A stretch of 64,000 nt of DNA. Origin: Solen grandis (taxonomy: Eukaryota; Mollusca; Bivalvia; Adapedonta; Solenidae). Below are positions 1 to 14,100 of this stretch, piece by piece. The notes below the pieces were generated by a model, which did no database searches, was not told the origin of the DNA, and saw nothing but the letters and a program-made list of their open reading frames with translations. A program made the translations under genes and the position numbers. The stretch lies in contig CM037781.1 in NCBI GenBank assembly GCA_021229015.1, positions 68,344,345 to 68,408,344 on the forward strand, given 5' to 3'. The first letter of the stretch is position 1. Every line of letters begins with the position of its first letter.

Positions 1-1
1 A

Positions 2-322
2 AATTCTGAAAACGAAGATGGGCCTCTTGACGACTTTTACCGTGTTTCTTACCAGTGGTACACGTGTATCGGCGTGATGGTCAATATTATTGTAGCGCTT
101 GTTGTCAGTTTCATCACCGGGTATACTAAACCAGAAAACGTGGACAGCAGACTTGTTTGCCCCCTCTTTGATAAAATTCTGCCGTGTCTTCCGGAAAAAG
201 TCAGGAAGCCATTACGATTTGGTGTGGTGTATGATAAACAGAAAAGTACCGCTAATAGTAAGGAAGAGGAAAAAAAGAAAGAACATCAAGCAAACACTTC
301 TTCAGAAACCACTAAATTTTGA
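2..322 (+). CDS. C-terminal exon of an SLC5-family sodium-coupled (monocarboxylate-type) transporter, partial
   Basis: The frame is open from the window edge to a TGA at 320-322, so upstream exons lie outside the window. The segment begins with an acidic linker, then Y-Q-W-Y-T followed by a hydrophobic helix (about residues 23-39, ending VVSFITG), and ends in a hydrophilic, Lys/Glu-rich cytoplasmic tail. The W-Y-T/N ... G ... VSFITG pattern is what I know from the last transmembrane helix of SLC5A5/A6/A8/A12-type sodium symporters; the SMCT (SLC5A8/12) branch fits best. Such proteins move iodide, vitamins or monocarboxylates with Na+ across the plasma membrane, but the substrate cannot be judged from one helix. 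An AATAAA lies about 140 bp after the stop. Subfamily is inference. Confidence 0.75.
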   Translation, partial: NSENEDGPLDDFYRVSYQWYTCIGVMVNIIVALVVSFITGYTKPENVDSRLVCPLFDKILPCLPEKVRKPLRFGVVYDKQKSTANSKEEEKKKEHQANTSSETTKF

Positions 323-1284
323 ATTGAAATTATCTGATCAGATATTCTGTATATTATATTAGTGAGAAAAGAATGAGGAAAAAATGTTAATATATCTTAC
401 GTATTTACCCGTGTGAGTACTTATTATAGTAAAAAAATAAGCATGTCTTTTTAAATTAAGAATAAACACAGATATAATGAAATCTGAAGTTTAATGAATA
501 GTATTAACTTCATCAGATAGGATGTGGTTTATTTTAGAGATGATGTATATAATATTAATTCTTTAGGCTTTCCTTAATCAATTATATTAAACCATTTTTG
601 TTGTAGTTAAATGGAGTTTAGATATTTACAAGCCTAAAGGTCACTGGATTAAATCTGTTCGCTTAGTAAGAATTATTTTAACAGACAATTCCGACATAAA
701 TGAATGTTCAATGTAAATAATACAACTTGATATGTGAAATTCCTTTCATCCCTTGTACGCAATGTTTTCATATTTTTTTTTATCAATTTACGGTTCCTTT
801 TCATATACGATCGCATGTGGGATGAATATCTTTGCATTTTGTTATCAGTTTTATAAGAATGTCATTTTCTTATGTTTATAATTCTATTTAAATTTATTGA
901 ATTGAAATAATGTACAAACATTCATTCATTCATATATATGCTAATGCTTCCTGTCTGACTTCATTTGATGTTATTCTCATAGTGCATGTTTGTTTTTCTT
1001 CAGAAAATATGGGTACTACTCATTTACTAACTTTCGTGAGTTTTTTACTGCAATAAAACTACATTGCTTTACTGTGCTTATAAATTTGCAAAATTCGCAA
1101 TGTGCTTATACTGTCAATAATATAACAATAATCAGTTAGAGGTGAATAAAATAATCAGAGACAAGTTATTATGTTTCTTATCTTATATATACCTCACATG
1201 TTTACAGATTCAATTATACGTTTTAACATTGGCGTTTATATTTTATGTCTGTTTTATGTGTACGGAATTTATACTGTGAGACTC

Positions 1285-1390
1285 TGTCTGTGTGTTTGTT
1301 TGCTGGGTTTGAGATCCCACCGAGTCCTTTGGAGACGATGTTTACTTGAGACAGATATAGGGCTGTCACACTGCAATATTCATCCAAATT
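1285..1390 (-). repeat. SINE tail fragment (reverse orientation)
   Basis: The segment carries the TTTGTTTG ... GGGTTTGAGATCCCACCGA ... CTTGAGACAGATATAG.GCTG.CACACTGCA pattern. The same order recurs at 19665-19850 and, inverted, at 49600-49770. It is one member of a dispersed SINE family in this window. Confidence 0.5.
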
Positions 1391-1796
1391 AAGTGGATTT
1401 TTTGTTAAACGATGATAATAACTTTGATGAAAATAGAAAGTGGCATCCATAAGAATCTAACAAAGGTGATTTTGCACAGCATGTGACTAACCTCTCGACA
1501 ATTAGCTTAGTTTATCAATAATCTTCTCTTTACTGGTATCAAAACCTTACTATATAGGTCAAGCACTTAATACATATGGACATTGTGTAATATTTTCGCC
1601 TGTTAAATATGACTGTACGATCACGTAAAGGATAGTATAGACAATCAAGTTTAACAATTATGAATATGAAAGTTTCAAATACGACATCAAAATAGCTTGA
1701 AACAAATGAACTTTAACGAAAAACCTCATATAAAGATTACCTACGATGTATTAAGTAACATAGCATTCAGGTTTTTTTAGTTAAACATGTATATAT

Positions 1797-2013
1797 ACTG
1801 TGACATCATTAATATTCGTGGGCCACTAATTTTCGTCGATTTCGTGGAGGGTTTTATCCGCGAATATTAATCCCAACGAAAATGTGTCTCTCATATAGAT
1901 CTCACGTTTTCTAGAACAAATATCTACAAATATATGTACCCAGGAAAGTCCCATACAGGTACATAATCAACAAAATTTAATGTCAACAAAAATTAATACT
2001 TTTACAGTATTTG
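1797..2013 (+). repeat. MITE-like repeat, family A copy 1
   Basis: Shares with 24148-24362 the series ACTGTGA.ATCATTAAT.TTCGTGG, CGTCGATTTCGTGGAG.GTTTTATCC, CGAATATTAATCCC, and a far end AATTTAATGTCAACAAAAATTA. The two ends are roughly inverted (TTCGTGG near one end, CAACGAAAAT near the other), as expected of a non-autonomous DNA transposon. Confidence 0.6.
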
Positions 2014-3659
2014 AGATTTGGTCCATCATGCTATATAACTCTCCTATCAAAATAAAGGTTTGTTCAAATAACGAATAATCTTAAACAAGAAGATCACTAC
2101 ATAAACCTATTTACATATCTAGGCATATCTATAACTTTTTATTGTGCTGTAAAACTACAAAATAATTTTAATCAGTCATAAATCCTACATTTATATTGCA
2201 ATTAGCTATTGCTTTTTGTATATCTAGTTTTAATAATCTCTTAATGTGAAGTAAAGTTGCAAAGCATGTTTAATCAGAAAGCAATCATGCATTAATAATG
2301 AATAACAATAAACTATTCAAACAATGTCAGATTTATTTGAAATATATGAGAAAAGACCACGTTCAAATATCACGACAACGAAACTATATGTTATGGGTTT
2401 TTTTTTTTTAAACCAATGCCAAACTCAGTTCACGATTACAGATCAATACGACTGTTTCAAAGATTGAATTGTGAAATCAACTTACTTCGATCGTGATTAA
2501 GAACATGTCATTATATTTGATTTCAAATTATTCAATGATCAATACAAACGCTTTACAAAGTATTGAAACGAAAGCACTTGGATAATTCGATTATTTAGAA
2601 TTGCTAAAATTTTCGGTCGGGAAAATGCTCATTCCCCATTTTGTATTAACAGGACACGGTCATAATAAAGTACTGTGCCAACCTCGAGTTCTTTTCTTCC
2701 ATACGGATATCCGACTCAAATTTCTGAGAAAGAAAACAATGTACCTTTTTAATGATAAACGTCCCTTATGACTTGTTTGATGGTGCATTATTAAACATTG
2801 TTATAATAGTTTATGAAGATTATATATATATATACATATTGTTTACCTTATTTGAATATTAAAACTGCACCACTTAAGATTTTTTTTCTATGTATAATTT
2901 GTGTATATTTTCAGCAGAATCACTACTTTTCACACACATCTACTATTTATTTATACTCGTTTCAATGAACCTGGCGGATATTAAAAGAACATTACATTAT
3001 CGAAATCAATATTTATATAACAAATGTATCCTTAAAAAGACATAAAAGTTAGATTTAACGAGATGAACAGAGAAACAGAAAATTAAGATATTTGTAGCAG
3101 TTCCTCACTAAAGATGGCGTAAGACTCAGACACAAATTGTGTTTTATTTTTATAGTCACTTTGTGACTACATGTATCTATATATATGAATCTTTTCTGAA
3201 AAAGTAATGACAAGAGTTTCGGTACTTTATTCTTTCTGCGTTATTACCTAATTTCAAAACAAATGACTTGAAAGACTGGAAACTTATTCGTGTGGAACAT
3301 AAGTAATATAATTTCTTTTTAATCTTTTAAGGTCACAATATGTCTTTTTTCAAAACTTATTCATGGAAGTAGATATAGGTTTATATATCAGTGTGCTTAA
3401 AATCTCGCACACATAATCAAGCAGGGAGAAATGATAGAAAAACTTTTCTGTTTTAATTGCACAAAGGACCAAGCAAACAAAACAGGAAGTAGGTACGTGT
3501 CCTTTTTGTGTTACATTATGACGATGGAACAAAAAGTGCGAACATTAATGATAAAATATTAGCTATTACAAGGATGATACTTCTTCACGGTTTGCCATAC
3601 ACAAAACTTTTTTACATATTCGTACGAATAGATATATTCTTATCTCTCTCTCTCTCTCC

Positions 3660-3890
3660 CTCTCTCTGGGGCCTCCGTGGCCGAGAGGGTAAAGTCGCTG
3701 AATTTAACCCCTACGCAGCCGCTCACCACGTGGGTTCGAGTTCCCGACAGGTCCATCTGATTTTCAGGTGAGGAAGTTTTCCAGATGGCTTGCGGTAGGT
3801 CGGTGCCCGGATGCCTCATTCCCCCACCTGTAATTAGCTGGACGTCGCTATATGACTGAAATACTGTCGCAGCGACGGTAAACTAAAAAA
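3660..3890 (+). repeat. tRNA-derived SINE
   Basis: The head carries a pol III A box (TGGCCGAGAGGG, about 3678) and a B box (GGTTCGAGTTC, about 3733) at tRNA-like spacing. A central body and the tail CTGAAATACTGTCGCAGCGACGGTAAAC follow, ending in an A-run. The same tail motif recurs at 14271 and 49722. The acceptor stem does not pair, so this is a retroposon, not a tRNA gene. Confidence 0.75.
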
Positions 3891-4130
3891 AAATCAATCT
3901 CTGAATCAAATTCTCTTTCTCTCCAATTCTATCTCTCTAGTAAAGAGTTAGAATCATTATTGTATCAGTCATCTTGATATATATATATATATATACTAAG
4001 AGATTACCCAGATGTGGGATGTTTTCCAATATGAAACCCTTTCTGTGGGGTGGTGAAAAATAGTGGGGTGTTTATATCACCCCACTTTTTCTCGACCCGA
4101 TTTTCATACAGTATTTACAGTATTCAAGCC

Positions 4131-4230
4131 NNNNNNNNNNNNNNNNNNNNNNNNNNNNNNNNNNNNNNNNNNNNNNNNNNNNNNNNNNNNNNNNNNNNNN
4201 NNNNNNNNNNNNNNNNNNNNNNNNNNNNNN
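4131..4230. other. assembly gap (100 N)
   Basis: Exactly 100 unknown bases. Open frames crossing it are artefacts. Confidence 0.99.
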
Positions 4231-5240
4231 CAGACTCCTGACCCTGTCTTCGAACGACATCGTCTGATATGTCCACCACCGCAGAGAAACATTGTGGTAA
4301 ACCTCCTCGTTAAAGGACGAAAAGGAGGATCTCGAAGACTGAATAGGAGAAATTTGAAATCGCTGACATCGTAGCGCGACCGTCAGACGCGATTTCTTAT
4401 CGTTTGACTTTTTCTGGCCAAAGCCTGCCCTCAGCACGTTGAGTTTTTGTCATTTTCGCATGTCGACTAAATTATCAGATTCATACTTCTGAATAATCCC
4501 ATCAGCTGAAGACTTGCGCAAATTTAATCATTTGTTTATTGTGCAATTTTCTTTTTCAAAGCATGCAATAGCATCCAAAGCTTTCTTTTTTCCTTCCTAA
4601 TCTGCGAGAATGTCATCAAGCTCGTCACAAGATCAGTATTAAAATTAATTGATTTTCGTTGCTAATGAACTTGAATCTATGCGAATTAAGATTCTTAATG
4701 TTAAACACAGGCACTGTTTTAAATGATGATTTGTTTCATGTTTCCGATTTTTTATTCATCTACCTATATAATACATAAAAGTTTCGCAGCACCATTTTTA
4801 ACAACGAATAGCTGCTGTTCACAAATTTCACTCTACTGTGGTCCCAGATTCACGAATAACCCGCGTACGATGCGGGACCACGCATATGTAACAATGTTAA
4901 GCGCGTTATTTAAACGTTCCATTTGACAGCTGTTGTTTATCTTCGGAAAGCAGTGAAGAAAGCGAGAGGGAGTTGAACAAATTGTGAGAAATCTTCTTTT
5001 GTCATTTTTATCATCATAAACATGAAAATTTAAATGACATGTTTGCTTTCAGAATGAAATTTCACAGACTCAATGAGTATATAGTACATATACTAGCCTA
5101 TTAATACAGATCTTATAATAATAGGATTTATGTGCCTGTGGTTTTAAAGTTTCTTCAGAAGACAACTGAAGTTCATCTCGCATGTCTCTTTTCAACACCC
5201 TAAACTGTTGATCGAAATAGGAACGAATAAGAGATAAGTT

Positions 5241-5444
5241 CTAAGAAGATGAATCATCTCCAGTACCGTCAGAACTCCTATTCCCCAACGAAGAGCCACG
5301 TGGAACTTCGTTATCCAATATGTCCGCCTCAGCCATTAATTTAACGTACCACACAACTTGCGACTTAACTCTGCAAAGCAGTGACCTCGAATGAAGGCAT
5401 AACTTATCAAAACGCACGAGAATATCGTGCACTAACGCAAAGTA
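5241..5444 (-). CDS. orphan terminal exon-like frame, unrecognised
   Basis: On the minus strand a polypyrimidine/AG acceptor (…CAGTCTTCTCAG) at 5445-5446 is followed by a 67-codon open frame to a stop at 5241. The peptide has a leucine/valine-rich helical first half and a Gly/Ser/Asp-rich acidic end (…GTGDDSSS). Composition looks protein-like, but I recognise no family and find no matching upstream exon. It may be a remnant of a transposon gene or chance. Confidence 0.22.
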   Translation of the reverse strand, partial: YFALVHDILVRFDKLCLHSRSLLCRVKSQVVWYVKLMAEADILDNEVPRGSSLGNRSSDGTGDDSSS

Positions 5445-6789
5445 CTGAGAAGACTGAAACGGGGATAAATATATTTATCCGGGAATAACATACACATTTT
5501 TCCATACTCCATCAGGACCCCTTAATACTGAAATGTATATATAGAGACCCTGGCCTAATGTACCGTTACCGGCTCACATTTTTACCGACAGTCTAGAACG
5601 ACAATGGAATCACTAGCGTGCCGCATGCTTTTCAGCAACACTGCATGAACACCTTCTTTGTACCTACATAGAAAACCCCATTTATATATGTGCCGGATAT
5701 CGTCTATAAATGAACCGAGCGCAAAGAGGCGTTCGGGTAATTCCGCTGCTTCCGCAAATCAGATAGGAGGCTTCCTCGTGACGAAACCCGGACGCGAACC
5801 AACATACTGACATTAGTATACTGAATGCTAGAGTTGGGATATGGTTTCGAAATGAATACCTATATAAACGTGATAAATTGTACACGCTGTTATTGCTATT
5901 TGGGTCGTTATATACAAAATGTGCTTGCTAAAGTAGGGCACTACCGATGGTATAGATATGGGACAAACGAACTTCAGGCGCCATTGCTGAGTTTGTAAAC
6001 GAATTGCCTTTCATTTTTTTTTCAAAAGAAAATGTTTGCAATGGTGGATTTTTGTTGTTGTTTTTCTTTTTTGTAAGCGGTAGATGCGGAATGAAAACAA
6101 TAGCAAACGTATAAATTTGACATTCCATTGCCTTTGATACTGGATCCAATCAAAATTATCAATATCAGCATTAAAGTGATACAAATCAAATCATTTTTTT
6201 AATTCATTGATTAAAAGTTGCCCTGGATTGACTTTGGATGCACCATGTTTTAAGTATTCTTTCTTTGTACCTGAATGGTGAACTATCGTCAAAACGAAAT
6301 TCAAAATCAGTGCCCTATTTAAAGCACAATCTATTTAGGATGGTGTTGAGTGACATACGTTTTAATGAATACTTCTAACATCCTATGTGTATTTTAATAT
6401 CACAGTCACAGTCTGAATTATGTATTTTGCTATCTAGAATTGCTCTACCATTGACCTACCCACCATTCTTCTGGTCAAATGGAAGATTTTGCTACATTTA
6501 AACGAATATCATTTTTAAACCACAATAAGCAAACAACTTTTTTTACTATGGCATACTTCCATATTAACCTTATAGAATAACTAGGACAAAATAGGCCAAA
6601 GAAGAAGCATAAAGCTTGAGAAGATGTACTATCATCAACTTTGAAAAAGGAGACGGTTATAGTCAACCGATATCCTAGGTATCCAAATTTTATGAAAATC
6701 ACGACCTGGTTGCATGTAAATCGTATTTGAATGATGTTAGAGGTTTTAAGTTTGTTGCTATGAACCTTGTGTGCCTTTAGTATTATCTA

Positions 6790-6862
6790 AGGACGCCATA
6801 ATCCAATGGTAACATATCCGACTGCAGATCTAATGTTTTGGGCTCGAACCTCGTCGAAGACG
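6790..6862 (+). repeat. tRNA-like SINE head, degraded
   Basis: A-box-like CCAATGGTAACATATCC and B-box-like GGGCTCGAACCTC lie about 35 nt apart. There is no paired acceptor stem, so a SINE fragment is more likely than a functional tRNA. Confidence 0.35.
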
Positions 6863-8183
6863 AGGGTATTTCATGACCTTCCAAGGCGCAAAGTATTTGT
6901 CCAACCGAAGAACCGTCGAGACGAATTAGTTAAGGATGTACGAATTTGTTTCCAAATCGAAGTTTAAACTATTATTCCGTTCATACCTGTGTATGTGTGC
7001 GAGTCAGTGCATTGAATGAATAACTTCAGACAAAAATGAATGGACAACAACAAACTAGGTTCATTTGACTATTACTCCGGGGGGATGTATATGCATAGTC
7101 GGTAAAATTTGTGATTACATGTACTTGTGTGCGTGATAAAAGATATGAATCATATTGAATGAAGGCCATAACTATCTATTACCAAACCCAAAGCAATAAT
7201 ATTATTGCAGTAGTATATATATAATTATAAAAAAAGAATCAGAATGTTGAGTCAAAAATCACAGTTTAAAAGTTACACAATATTCTTTGACAATGAAAGC
7301 AATCCAGCCTGCTATGTTTTCTTTCTTCTGCAAATTGATCTACATTCACAAATATTAACACATATGACACAGTCATATTTGGCTTATATAACATTGTCCG
7401 TACTGATATTTTTTATTGTTCGGATCTTATAACACGTGTTACAGTACTAAAAAAGAAACGTAATGTTTAAGGTAAAACCATATGTTCTTAGGCACGTAGA
7501 TAAGAGTCTGATATTTGAGCTATAATAATAAGCATGAACATCTTATACAGAAGAGATAATAAATGAAATATACTTAAGTTCAACTGATTGAACTCCACGA
7601 TTGTCTAACATTCATTTGTCACCCATGCATTGTCTTTGAATTTTGAATGTGGGGAGATGTGATACTCTAAGGATCAAATCAAAATATCAAGGGGACTATA
7701 TAAAAGGATAAAAGGGAGTATGTGTAAGGGGGGTGTATTTTTAGAATTGCTAGGTATACTACTTATAAATTTGTCTTTTGCCGGTAAGTGTCAAATCTTT
7801 ACTATTTCAGATATTTTTTACTTTTTTCAAAGAAGACCTGGATTACTTGGGTCTTAGTTCAGGTTTGAACGTGTTTTGTTTTCCTTCACGACACTGCTGC
7901 TAATCAACATTATAAGGATCTTCTTTCTGTTTCACCGTCTCAATCAAATGCTGCTTTGTCGAAGATTTGACACTAAAAGTGCCCTTGAAAGTACAATCAA
8001 TCAGTGCTAATAAACTAACATGGGCAGACTACTTCGCGCTAATATATACGTATTGTTATTCTAGGTTAACATTGGGGAATTGATATACAGGGTTAAAATA
8101 GGGGAAATTAAGATTAAATGCGTCATCATTCCATTTGCCTATGAGTATAAAGTTTCAAGTATATAGCTCATGACCTATATAAA

Positions 8184-11100
8184 CTACCGCGGACAGAAGG
8201 GAATGTATCTGCAGGCTTTAACGTTCTCTGTCAACTTTTCAACGTAAGGCAAGGTGTAGATTGTTTTCAAAATAGTATTTCGTCTTTGTGTTTCCTTCTC
8301 AGTTAGTTCTTCTGTCTCGTCTCCAATGTCTCCTTGTCCCATACCTGTTCTCCATGCCAGCAATCCTCGTTCTTTATCAGTTCCTGGAGATATCAAATTC
8401 AATGAAAAAAAGCCATGCGAGGCTATGTAATCATTTTCAAATGTTTTCAACTACATTGTAAAATCTACACTACTTATCACAAGATATAAATAGACATAAC
8501 GCATTGGTCAATATGTAATTCTAAGATGAAGCTGTTTACATTGTTAATATTTCCGGACCCAGACCCAAGTATTTAAAAAATATTGTTCATATTTAAGCGA
8601 TACCTGACAGATCATGGTCATCAAAATTTAGGAAATCTAAAAATAAAACTACTTAATGAGGACTGCACTTTATAATAATGGCTTTAAGGTTTAAAATAGC
8701 CAGAGTATATACCCACCCGGTATGGTATTGTCCATGAAACATGCAAGGAATCCAGCCATGAAAACGGGATTGCCAAGAAGCATTCTAAATAAGCTATCCA
8801 ATTCCGAAACACCTGATAAAACAAAAAGGAAACTTTTTATTCATGTAGGTCCAAATTAATGGAAATCAAAATATAAAATAATTGAAAATTAAAATTTTAC
8901 GAATTATATTCAATATTAAACAAAATAATCATCTTGCGAAGCTATTTGTTATAGGAAAAGATAGAAGACAAAGCTTTGTATACATATTTTACATACGACA
9001 GAACAGAATTCTTGTCGAGGTCTGATTTGAGAGCTGTAACGTGTAATCGAAGATATGCGATATAAAATGACACTGGCAGTAAAAATGTTTTCAGCATTTC
9101 GTCAGTTTAAAAGAACATTTAAATGCTTTACTGAAGTGTAGTTTGTAGAATTGAAGAAGGAAATATATGAAGATGTATGAGGAAATTAAAAGAGACAAAG
9201 TATACCTGTATCGATGGCATTGTCGGTAGTTTGGATCCAGTGCGGCAACATAAGAGAAACGAGCATGGAGATTCCGATGATACCCATATTGCGGTTGGAG
9301 TTCATGTCTACAAACTGCAGGTTGGACAACATTGTTCCGATCAGCATCCCGAAAGTGATCATCATCATACCGCCGATAACGCTGTAGGGCACAGTCACAA
9401 ACAGGGCGCCCAGTTTCCCCAGTACCCCAAACACGACGAAGATCAAACCTACCACCTGGAATACTCGAAGACTGGCAACCTAGAAAAATGGCTTAATTGA
9501 GACTCGAACACTTTTTTCTTCTTTTCTATAGAAGAGAAATTATTTTATTTTATACTATATACATGTAAAATGATACTTTTTTCTCAGCTTTACCATTATT
9601 AAAGATTGATGTAACATGTTTAGTCTCGACTTTTTTTTCTAGATGAACTTGTAAAATAAAATATCAGGAAATCTTTAATTCAGAATATCAAAATCACAAA
9701 ACCAAATGAGAATAAGATTCATGCCACACTGTTGACGCTCATATCAACAACCGAGTTTCCACTTAAATACATAAATCATTAAGAAAATGGACCGTCTGAC
9801 CACCCTTCTCAAGTTTTAGACTCGTGACCAATAAGTTAAAATTAATTACGCAACATTAAAACCGATTGATTCTAGATTATTTTGGATATATAATGATATG
9901 TTATTAGCATTATCAATTTGTTAAACAGACTTGCACATGCATAACAAACTAATAAACACAACAAAATACTTATTATTTTCATAACAATTATTATTTTATT
10001 GTGTTTCCAGTGTATACATATATGACAGTATCAAAGTGTCCATTTACTCTCATTCCCTTCAGAAACACAGACACATTAATGTATATTTATTGGTTAAATG
10101 TACTAACTGATTGTAGCTAGGCTACAAGGTCGAGTAACATAGCAGAGATTTACATAATTTAAACGAGGTTATCTTATGTATCTTCGTGCAAATAGTTACC
10201 CTGGTGATTCCTACTGCCCCGATGTTGACCCCAAAGGTGGAGGTGGCGTGACCGGCCCCGCTCCAGCCACTGAAGAAACTCATCAGTCCCTCTATCGCGA
10301 TCCCTGGGGACATCAGAAATAATTGTGTCAGGAATTCCAAATTAATAATAACTTAAATCATATGACAAAAAATACGTAAACGTAAATTTGGCCCGAGGTT
10401 TAGCATACTTGCAAAAAGAAAAAGAAAATTAAAACTAGCCAAGAGAATTTTCTAAAACTTTGCATGATTATAGAGAATTACATTAGAAACTAATTTGTGG
10501 AAAAAAATGGGGGGTCGCCCCTCTTGTTTTGAGTTATCTGCCCCTGAAGGTGAGTTTTTTTTTAACTCTTTTATGTCGTTTTCAAGTGCAGATAAATCAA
10601 AATCAAGCCCATCAATACCTTATGTATATTTCACATTATTGTTTGCTGTTTCATTTCCAGTCATTATGCAAAGTTTAAAACAATTTTGTTCAATAGATGT
10701 TTCACTATGCTTCAGCAAATAAACATACTGCGTTTTTCTTGAAAAAGAAAAAAAGAAAAATTCTATATATTTGTGAATGCGACTATAGTATAAAATCTGT
10801 TGCATAGAATTTCTAAAACTTTACCACAGTGACAGAGAATACAATACCAAACATCGAACTGAAATTAAATGACGTGTTGCTAGCCCATAATATTGAGTAA
10901 TCTGCCCTTTAAAATGACCGAAAAGAGCAAAAAAAATCACTTTCATCGGCAGATAACCCAAAACGTAGAGCGGTGATCCCAAATTTTCCCCCATAAATTA
11001 GTTTCTAATGTAATTCTCTGTAATCATACGAAGTTTTAAAAAAATTATCATGGCTAGTTTTCATTTTCCTTCTTTTGCCTATACAGAAAATAACTGCATT

Positions 11101-14100
11101 TTTGCGCGTATGCCTTTAAATCATAAATAATTTATTATGATGTTTTAAGTAATTTGACCGAAAGAGGGTTTTATATTTAAATGTATTAGGGTTTGTGATA
11201 CCTCGATTTACTGCGTGCGGTGGTGGCGGTGGGGCGGAGCAAACCTTTGAGCATGCGTAGTAATCTCCTATAGAATCTATGATGGAGCTTATGGTGCCCA
11301 GTATAAATGTTATAAGTGCACCAAATTCAAATCCTGGCGGCCCGAATTGACCTACATAACAAACCAGAATATAACTTTATTAAGCTTGTGAAATTATACA
11401 CTTCGTCATATGCAATGAAATACAAATGAGTATAGTTCAACATTGTACGTAAGTTATTTATTTTCAATATCTGTATAGTATCTATTCATTCGCTATCGGC
11501 CATTACTTCTAACAGATTATGAAATTAACAATAATGATTAAATTGCAGCTTTAATCCTTAACTCTTATAGAATATATTGGAATTATAATAAAAGTTTTGT
11601 TTCTATTATGATGATTTCACTAGATGCACAAACTTAAGATGACACAGGGACACCTGTCTATTCCGCATATCTTCCTATTTGAGATAGTTGCAATATGTCA
11701 ATGCTAAAGGTATACATATATTTTCTATGACGTTCTCACTGAAGGTTCAAGCAATAGGTATATACCCGGATAGGGCATGATGAACCATTCAGTCTGATCC
11801 ACGACGTCCAGTCTTGAGTCCGTACGAGCGTACACGTGCGGGCTGTCCGGGTCATCTGAGAAGGCGCCAGCGACCGTGAGGATCGCACTGAACACCCAAC
11901 CCACGATACAAGCAATCAGCACCTGGAAGATTGAAAGAAAAAAATAGCTCACATGTATGTTAAGGGGAGACTGTTCAGGTCATAAGAACAGATTATGGTT
12001 TATATTGTAATTTGTGAGATTGATATTTTTTAACTTTTTTGTCCATTGAAGAAGACGTACATATATTTTACAGACAAAAGTTACCGTTCTGACGTACAAC
12101 ATATATTTAATGAGTTCATTGCCGGTCTCTAGAAAAAAAACAACAACAATTTGGTCCCAAATTGAGCGGTTTTCGTGGGGTTTAATATTCATGGATGAAA
12201 CTCCACGAAGTCACCAAAAAAATATTCAACGAAAATGAACGATTTCATAGTATTATATTTGATCCATTTCATTCTATAAAAACGATTTTAAATTGCAATT
12301 ATCACTTACGGAGAACATTCTGTGGAATGAGGACCATTTGATGTGGAAGCCCCTGTCCCGGGAGTAAGAAGGTACAGGTGTCTTAAGACGCTTCATGTAG
12401 AATGATAGAACCATCGCCATGCCAACCGTCCTGTGCATTATAGTTCGATGTACATTTGAACCGGTCAGCATTACATTAGACTTTTGAAACCAACGACAAA
12501 ATATTCACGGAAAATTATGTTAAAAAATTATGTACATTGACATTTCACCATCATTTAATTATATACATTTAAGTATCTGTATCGGTAGTTGTAAGTACGG
12601 TTATTAGGATTCTGACATCATCTAGAAACTGTGACGTCATTCTCTTACATTAAAATATACCATGAAACTTACTTCCGGGCCTTCGTGACCGAGAAGTCAT
12701 TTAGGTCTGGGTTTGATTCCAGGTCTGATATTCAGGTATTTACATGAAATGAAGTCTACCAACTGGCATGTTGTATGTTGATGTTTCTAGCTGAGCGAAT
12801 TTCTGCAAAAAATCGATATCGTACGAGGCTGAAATAATGTCGCAACTTTACAAGAACATTATTATAAAATCCATAAATTTTCAACACTTACAACATGGCC
12901 ACGCCCCATTGTGTCTTAGCAAATTTGACCGTTCCCCGGTAGGCGTAGAGGGCGGTGATAGTGAGGGCGGGCACCACGGTAATAGGCCCTATAAACCTCA
13001 GCAGGAGGCCCACTGCCCCTGTTAGGCCCATGATCATGTGGAAAGCCCCGGCTATCATTAGACTGCCTTCCAGCTGAAACAGGGTTAGAAATAATTTTCA
13101 CAAAATTCTTTCTAAATGCTTCAATGTTTCATTCATATCTTTTTTTGTGGAAATTCTAAGATTTTATTAAACATAAAAATATGTCGGGGGATGAGAGCGA
13201 ACCTTGGCTACGTACTTATATATAAATGCACTTAGCCTAGTTTCGCTCTCACCCTTCGATCTGTAGTTTTATATATAAACATTCAAATTGTCGAAATTCA
13301 ACATCTGTGTCTAAATTTAACATCTGTGTCTGAGAAAATTTGAAAATTTACTAAATAATACTTATTTAGTTAATTAAGAAAATAAATCACATATAGCAAA
13401 AAGATTGATTAAACAAAACTGCCGTTTAATTACTCTCTGTATATTATCCAGTATAACAGATTGTATTTCAACGCTGGCGTTGGATGACGAATTGCTGATA
13501 GAAGCTGAAAAGAAAAGAAAAGAAAAGTAAATGCTGGTGATTCTGTGGATAATGTATATCTATAAACTCGGCGTATAATTCTTGCAACAAGATAAATGTG
13601 ATAGACGTTCGATATAACACGTTCCATAAATGCTTTGTTCTGAAATCAAACCTATCCATATAAAGAACTCGGATAATGATTGCTTTAATTTACATAACAT
13701 TATAATTATGTACCCCTCAACCAATTTTAAAGACGTCCAAATATCTGCAGGCGTATTTATTTTACAATACATGAGATATGTGCTTTCAGGTTCCAACACA
13801 ATACCGATGAAACTTTGCAAGACATATACATAGCAGTATAAATTGATTACATGTATTATATGACGCTGTGAATAAACGTTCAATGTACAAACTAATTAGA
13901 CCACAAGGTCTTGCCAAACCTTATACTTTGATATCTATAGGTGGCAAACATATAATACATTGAATTCATAAACACAGGCAAATTATGATATCGTAGATAT
14001 TCCATTTCAAATAAATTAACGTATACGTTAGACGTACATTCTGTTCCTTTTGTGACATTTCAATTCCACACGACTTTATTCCAAGCCGTATTAAAATTTT

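Larger units (their letters stand above)
323..8183. other. AT-rich non-coding stretch between the SLC5-like and SLC23-like genes
   Basis: No convincing multi-exon gene is visible. The stretch holds a SINE fragment (about 1285-1390), a MITE copy (1797-2013), a SINE with tRNA-like head (3660-3890), a 100-N gap (4131-4230), one orphan exon-like frame (5241-5444), a tRNA-like sequence near 6790-6860 and short TA or CT microsatellites (2821-2836, 3645-3668, 3976-3994). The remaining short open frames have no recognisable similarity. Confidence 0.6.
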